From positions 1 to 8,430 of the forward strand of contig CAIOLV010000018.1 of assembly GCA_903859225.1 (NCBI GenBank): a stretch of DNA of 8,430 nt, written 5' to 3'. The notes beneath the pieces were generated by a model, which was not told the origin of the DNA, ran no database searches, and saw only the letters and a list, made by a program, of their open reading frames with translations. Position numbers and translations under genes: made by a program. Positions within the stretch are counted from its first letter, which is position 1. Each line of letters begins with the position of its first letter. The stretch is from an uncultured bacterium (GTDB lineage Bacteria; Bipolaricaulota; Bipolaricaulia; UBA7950; UBA9294). This document shows positions 5,817 to 8,430 of this stretch, one piece after another.

Positions 5817-7097
5817 ATGGGTGAGGAAGCCGCCGGGACGAAGCTGCGCATCGTCTGCGCGAAATGCGGAGATACCCTCGCGCCGCTGGCTCACGTCTGC
5901 CCACGCTGCCCGGACGCGCTCCCCCGCGCCGAATACGCGGAGAAACGCTTCGTCATGCAGGATCGCGGCGACATCTTCCGCTTCGCTGCGTGGCTGCCCG
6001 CGGAGGCGACGGTCGAGACCACGATCGGCCCCACCGTCTTCCGGAGCGAGCAACTCGCCGAGACGCTGGGGTTAACGGAGCTGTCGGTTGCCTTCAGCGG
6101 CTATGCGCCCGAAGTGACCGCGCGCAACGTGACGGGCACATTCAAGGACTTCGAGGCACTGCCCACCCTTCTCTATTTGCGCGAGCACGGAGCGACTGGC
6201 GTGGTGCTGGCTTCTGCGGGGAACACGGCTCGGGCGTTCGCCTACGCTGCGGGAGTCCTCGGCTTTCCGACGACGATCGTCGTTCCGGAGGCGGCCGCCG
6301 CATCCGTCTGGGTCCCCGCGAGGCCGACAGAGGACGTCCGCCTGATCGTGCTGGCGAAGAGCGCGGACTACGCGACGGCCATTCGCCTGGCCGGCGCGAT
6401 CGCCGCACGGTATGGGATCCACCCCGAAGGAGGGGCGCGGAACGTCGCACGTCGCGATGGAATGGGCACGACGATCCTCGAGTACGCACGGATTGAACGC
6501 AGGCTCCCGCGCCACTACGTACAGGCCGTAGGCAGCGGTACGGGGGCCATCGCGGCGTGGGAGGCCGCGCTACGCCTCCAGGCGACCGGGGAGTTCGGCG
6601 ACCCGGCGCCGCAGCTTCACCTCGCACAGAACGTGCCCTTCACGCCGATCCACGACGCCTGGACCGCCGGAGAGGAGATCGAGCCCGAACGCGATGTTGA
6701 AGGCCAACTGCGCAGGATCGCCGCGATCACCGCACCCGTGCTTGCGAACCGAACGCCGCCATTCGCTCTCGAAGGCGGAGTCCGCGCGGCGTTGCGAGCC
6801 ACCGGCGGGCACACGTATGCCGTAACAAACTCCGAGATTGAAGCGGCACAGCGCTTGTTCGAAGAGCGGGAGGGGCTCCGGATCGGCCCCGAGTCCGGGG
6901 CCGCGCTGGCCGCGTTGTGCCAAGGGCTGGCTCTCGGGTGGATCGACCGTGCGGAATCCGTTCTCCTCCATGTCACGGGAAACGGGGACGCCGTTCTCCG
7001 GCGTGACGTTGCTCTTCGTCCGGTCCCTGTCTGGCGACGCGTTCCTCCCGAGCGCGACGCCGCGCTGCAAGCACTCGACCGCGCCTTTGCGCGCTAG
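5817..7097 (+). CDS. Cysteate synthase-like PLP enzyme (threonine synthase superfamily)
   Basis: A 426-residue pyridoxal-phosphate enzyme. It opens with a zinc-ribbon-like CAKC...CPRC (Cys14, 17, 28, 31), as in some threonine and cysteate synthases. PLP Lys110 is in GTFKDFEALPT; the phosphate-binding region includes ASAGNTARAFA and GSGTGAIAAWEA. From memory of the family, RFAAWLP, GPTVFRSEQLA, FSGYAPE, EGGARNVARRDGMGT, LHLAQNVPF and NRTPPF align far better with archaeal cysteate synthase (O-phospho-L-serine + sulfite to L-cysteate + phosphate; coenzyme M route) than with threonine synthase. In a bacterium the product could feed sulfonolipids or a CoM-like cofactor. ATG 5817 is chosen because the ribbon follows at once; the open frame back to 5643 overlaps the divergent gene. 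No good Shine-Dalgarno site is seen; two dyads sit there instead. Threonine synthase-like is the fallback call. Confidence 0.78.
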   Translation: MGEEAAGTKLRIVCAKCGDTLAPLAHVCPRCPDALPRAEYAEKRFVMQDRGDIFRFAAWLPAEATVETTIGPTVFRSEQLAETLGLTELSVAFSGYAPEVTARNVTGTFKDFEALPTLLYLREHGATGVVLASAGNTARAFAYAAGVLGFPTTIVVPEAAAASVWVPARPTEDVRLIVLAKSADYATAIRLAGAIAARYGIHPEGGARNVARRDGMGTTILEYARIERRLPRHYVQAVGSGTGAIAAWEAALRLQATGEFGDPAPQLHLAQNVPFTPIHDAWTAGEEIEPERDVEGQLRRIAAITAPVLANRTPPFALEGGVRAALRATGGHTYAVTNSEIEAAQRLFEEREGLRIGPESGAALAALCQGLALGWIDRAESVLLHVTGNGDAVLRRDVALRPVPVWRRVPPERDAALQALDRAFAR

Positions 7098-7301
7098 GAA
7101 GCCCGACTCCTCCCACACATCTGCTTCACAAGGCCGGGGTATTCTTGCGCCGCCTTGTCGAGACATCGGTCTCCGGCGCCGGCCGTGAGGCGCGCTAGGA
7201 AGCCTGACTCCGCCCACACATCTGCTTCACAAGGCCCGGGTATTCTTGCGCCGCCTTGTCGAGACATCGGTCTCCGGCGCCGGCCGTGAGGCACGTTAGG
7301 A
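7089..7301. repeat. 101-bp tandem duplication (2.1 copies) rich in short stems
   Basis: Copy 1 is 7089-7189 and copy 2 is 7190-7290, with 98 of 101 bases identical; a third partial copy (7291-7301) matches 9 of 11. The first copy overlaps the last codons and stop of the PLP-enzyme gene. Each unit holds consecutive inverted repeats (copy 1): GAAGC 7098-7102 with GCTTC 7123-7127; ACAAGGC 7128-7134 with GCCTTGT 7152-7158; GAGAC-ATCG-GTCTC 7160-7173; and the palindrome CCGGCGCCGG 7173-7182. The three differences between copies (7104/7205, 7111/7212, 7136/7237) all fall in loops. It fills most of the 241-bp gap before the next gene, in which no gene is seen. A structured leader, a double processing/termination element or a simple slippage duplication are all possible. 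Confidence 0.9.
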
Positions 7302-7338
7302 TCGCGTCTACGTCACAGATGAGGGGTTTCTGATCAGG

Positions 7339-7695
7339 ATGGAACAGGCGTTGTCAATCCCCGGGTTGCGTAGTGCGGCTTTGGAGTGCGGCCGCTGGAC
7401 GTGGCGTCTTGCCTCTCGCCCGTGGACGCTGGCGCGGGCGCACGGACTCAATCCTTGGGTGTTCGTTGCGATGGCGGGCCTGGGCCACGCCATCGAGGCG
7501 CTCGTGTTCCTTCCCTGGTTCCACGGCGACGCCTGGCAGCTCACGTTCCTCATCTTGTTGCGGCTCGTCGCGCTCGTGGTTCCGCTCTACGTTATTCTCA
7601 GGGGACGGGGCATTGCCGCGGCGTTCAACGTGTCCGTCGCCGCCATGTTCGTCTTCAACACGGCGTGGCACGTCTGCTACTTCGTCTATGCCTAA
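7339..7695 (+). CDS. Small membrane protein of unknown function, three predicted helices
   Basis: A 118-residue protein I do not recognise. A 35-residue amphipathic N-terminus with Trp and Arg is followed by hydrophobic segments at about 39-60, 67-87 and 92-117, so probably three membrane helices. His50, His62 and His111 lie in or at the ends of helices, which could matter if it binds a cofactor, but this is speculation. ATG 7339 is chosen with a GAGGGG (7321-7326) 12 bases upstream, a rather long spacing. The stop TAA is fused to the AGGAGG ribosome site of the flavin reductase gene, so the two are very likely cotranscribed. It follows directly on the 101-bp tandem repeats, which occupy its presumed leader. 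Confidence 0.75.
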   Translation: MEQALSIPGLRSAALECGRWTWRLASRPWTLARAHGLNPWVFVAMAGLGHAIEALVFLPWFHGDAWQLTFLILLRLVALVVPLYVILRGRGIAAAFNVSVAAMFVFNTAWHVCYFVYA

Positions 7696-7702
7696 GGAGG
7701 CC

Positions 7703-8233
7703 ATGGACCAGGACTTCGTGTGGAAGGATGAGACCGACCTGCTGTGGGGCGCCTTGTCGAGCGGGGGCGCATTCCTCGTCGTTCTGGATCCGCACGGCAA
7801 GCCGAATCCGATGACGATCGGATGGGGGCAGATCGGCATTGTTTGGAGCCGCCCGGCCTTCACCGTGCTTGTCCGGCAGAACCGATACACCTACGAGTGC
7901 TTGCGCGCTGCGGAGAGCTTCACCGTGAGCGTCCCCGCGCCCGGGAAGCTCAAGGACGAGCTCTTCCTCTGCGGAACGAAATCCGGCAGGAGTCTCGATA
8001 AATTCCGCGCCGCAGGCCTCACGCCGCGCGCGGCACGTCTCGTGCACACGCCGATTGTCGCGGAGTGCCTAGCGCACTACGAGTGCCGCCTCCTGGCGCG
8101 CACGCTCGTCGCGCTGCCCGACGTCGCTGACCCCGAAATCGTCGACCGCTTCTCCTACACCGACGGAAACACCCACGCCGCCTTCTTCGGGGAGATTCTC
8201 GCAACCTACACGACACCGAACTCCGCGACGTAG
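7703..8233 (+). CDS. Flavin reductase-family protein (FMN-binding split barrel)
   Basis: A 176-residue protein covering one flavin reductase-like domain. Seen in order: SSGGAFLVVLD (19-29), NPMTIGWGQIGIVWSRP (35-51), RYTYECL (61-67), a SFTVSVP strand (72-78), LCGTKSGRSLDKF (89-101) and HAAFFGEI (158-165). Members bind FMN or FAD and usually move electrons from NAD(P)H to flavin for a partner oxygenase, though many have unknown roles. It is probably cytoplasmic. AGGAGG (7695-7700) lies only 2 bases before ATG 7703, shorter than normal; an in-frame ATG at 7688 (adding MPKEA) has no ribosome site. The gene follows the small membrane protein by 7 bases and converges on the nucleotidase gene with a 16-bp gap. 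Confidence 0.87.
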   Translation: MDQDFVWKDETDLLWGALSSGGAFLVVLDPHGKPNPMTIGWGQIGIVWSRPAFTVLVRQNRYTYECLRAAESFTVSVPAPGKLKDELFLCGTKSGRSLDKFRAAGLTPRAARLVHTPIVAECLAHYECRLLARTLVALPDVADPEIVDRFSYTDGNTHAAFFGEILATYTTPNSAT

Positions 8234-8257
8234 CGTCATCGCAGCACCTCTACGTCG
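8226..8257. terminator. Inverted repeat containing both stop codons (flavin reductase / nucleotidase)
   Basis: CGACGTAG (8226-8233) pairs perfectly with CTACGTCG (8250-8257) around a 16-base interior. The TAG stops of both convergent genes are the inner ends of the arms. There is no T-tract on either strand, so termination is plausible but unproven. Confidence 0.4.
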
Positions 8258-8430
8258 GCCCCGCCCGTCGAATTCGGCCTTCCACCTCAGTGTTCAGAGG
8301 CGAGGCTTGACGAACGTACTCCGCCAACGCGTCGGACAGGAGCCATCCCGTGTCATAGCGCGCGGTTCCCTCGGCGAAGACGGTGTACCCGTCACCTCCT
8401 CCGGCCAGGAAGTCATTTGTGGCCACGATG
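8250..8430 (-). CDS. 5'-nucleotidase / UshA-type metallophosphatase, C-terminal end only
   Basis: On the minus strand the frame is open from the right edge for 59 codons to TAG at 8250-8252. It begins IVATNDFLAGGGDGYTVF, the substrate-binding motif of the 5'-nucleotidase C-terminal domain (TNDFxAxGGDGY), then GTARYDTGWLLSDALAEYV and a basic tail. Full members are periplasmic or cell-wall enzymes of roughly 500-600 residues with an N-terminal metallophosphoesterase domain; that part would lie to the right of the window. The exact phosphate ester substrate cannot be told from this end. Confidence 0.85.
   Translation of the reverse strand, partial: IVATNDFLAGGGDGYTVFAEGTARYDTGWLLSDALAEYVRQASPLNTEVEGRIRRAGPT

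Noticed and set aside
7094..7294. Minus-strand open frame within the tandem repeat
   Set aside because: It arises from the duplication; the 101-bp period shifts frame between copies, so no repeated protein is encoded, and no ribosome site is evident.
7089..7301. CRISPR array
   Set aside because: The repeated unit is contiguous with no distinct spacers, only about two copies, and no cas genes are present.

Overview
The window is high-GC bacterial DNA, dense with genes and carrying strong AGGAGG-type ribosome sites. The signal peptidase I has the bacterial Ser/Lys catalytic dyad, not the Ser/His type of archaea. Several proteins carry bacterial Sec-type signal peptides. Phylum cannot be told from this stretch. 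There are no rRNA or tRNA genes, transposases or CRISPR arrays.

Layout, left to right. At 3-836 (minus) lies the N-terminal part of a secreted PHB-depolymerase/feruloyl-esterase-type hydrolase, cut by the window edge before its catalytic His. Upstream of it on the same strand is a sodium:solute symporter (897-2576) with a recognisable promoter. Divergent from that are an iron-sulfur uracil-DNA glycosylase-family protein (2701-3306) and a signal peptidase I (3379-4233) with a large PDZ-like insert between its catalytic residues. These converge on a two-gene minus-strand operon: a YuiH-like molybdopterin oxidoreductase (5164-5736) and a secreted lipase-type hydrolase (4241-5167), joined by an ATGA overlap. 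Divergent from that operon is a PLP enzyme (5817-7097) that reads much more like cysteate synthase than ordinary threonine synthase. After it come two near-identical 101-bp tandem repeats full of short stems, a small three-helix membrane protein (7339-7695), a flavin reductase-family protein (7703-8233), and the C-terminal end of a convergent 5'-nucleotidase (8250-8430).

How the genes may work together: cysteate synthase consumes sulfite (O-phosphoserine + sulfite gives cysteate), and the divergent neighbour belongs to the sulfite-oxidase fold superfamily. A small sulfite/sulfonate metabolism locus (sulfonolipid or coenzyme M precursor) is therefore a reasonable hypothesis, but it is inference. 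The 80-bp gap between these two genes carries two back-to-back perfect dyads and a promoter that predicts a leaderless transcript. The rest looks like ordinary housekeeping and secretion genes. Both convergent junctions carry perfect inverted repeats that embrace the stop codons of both facing genes.
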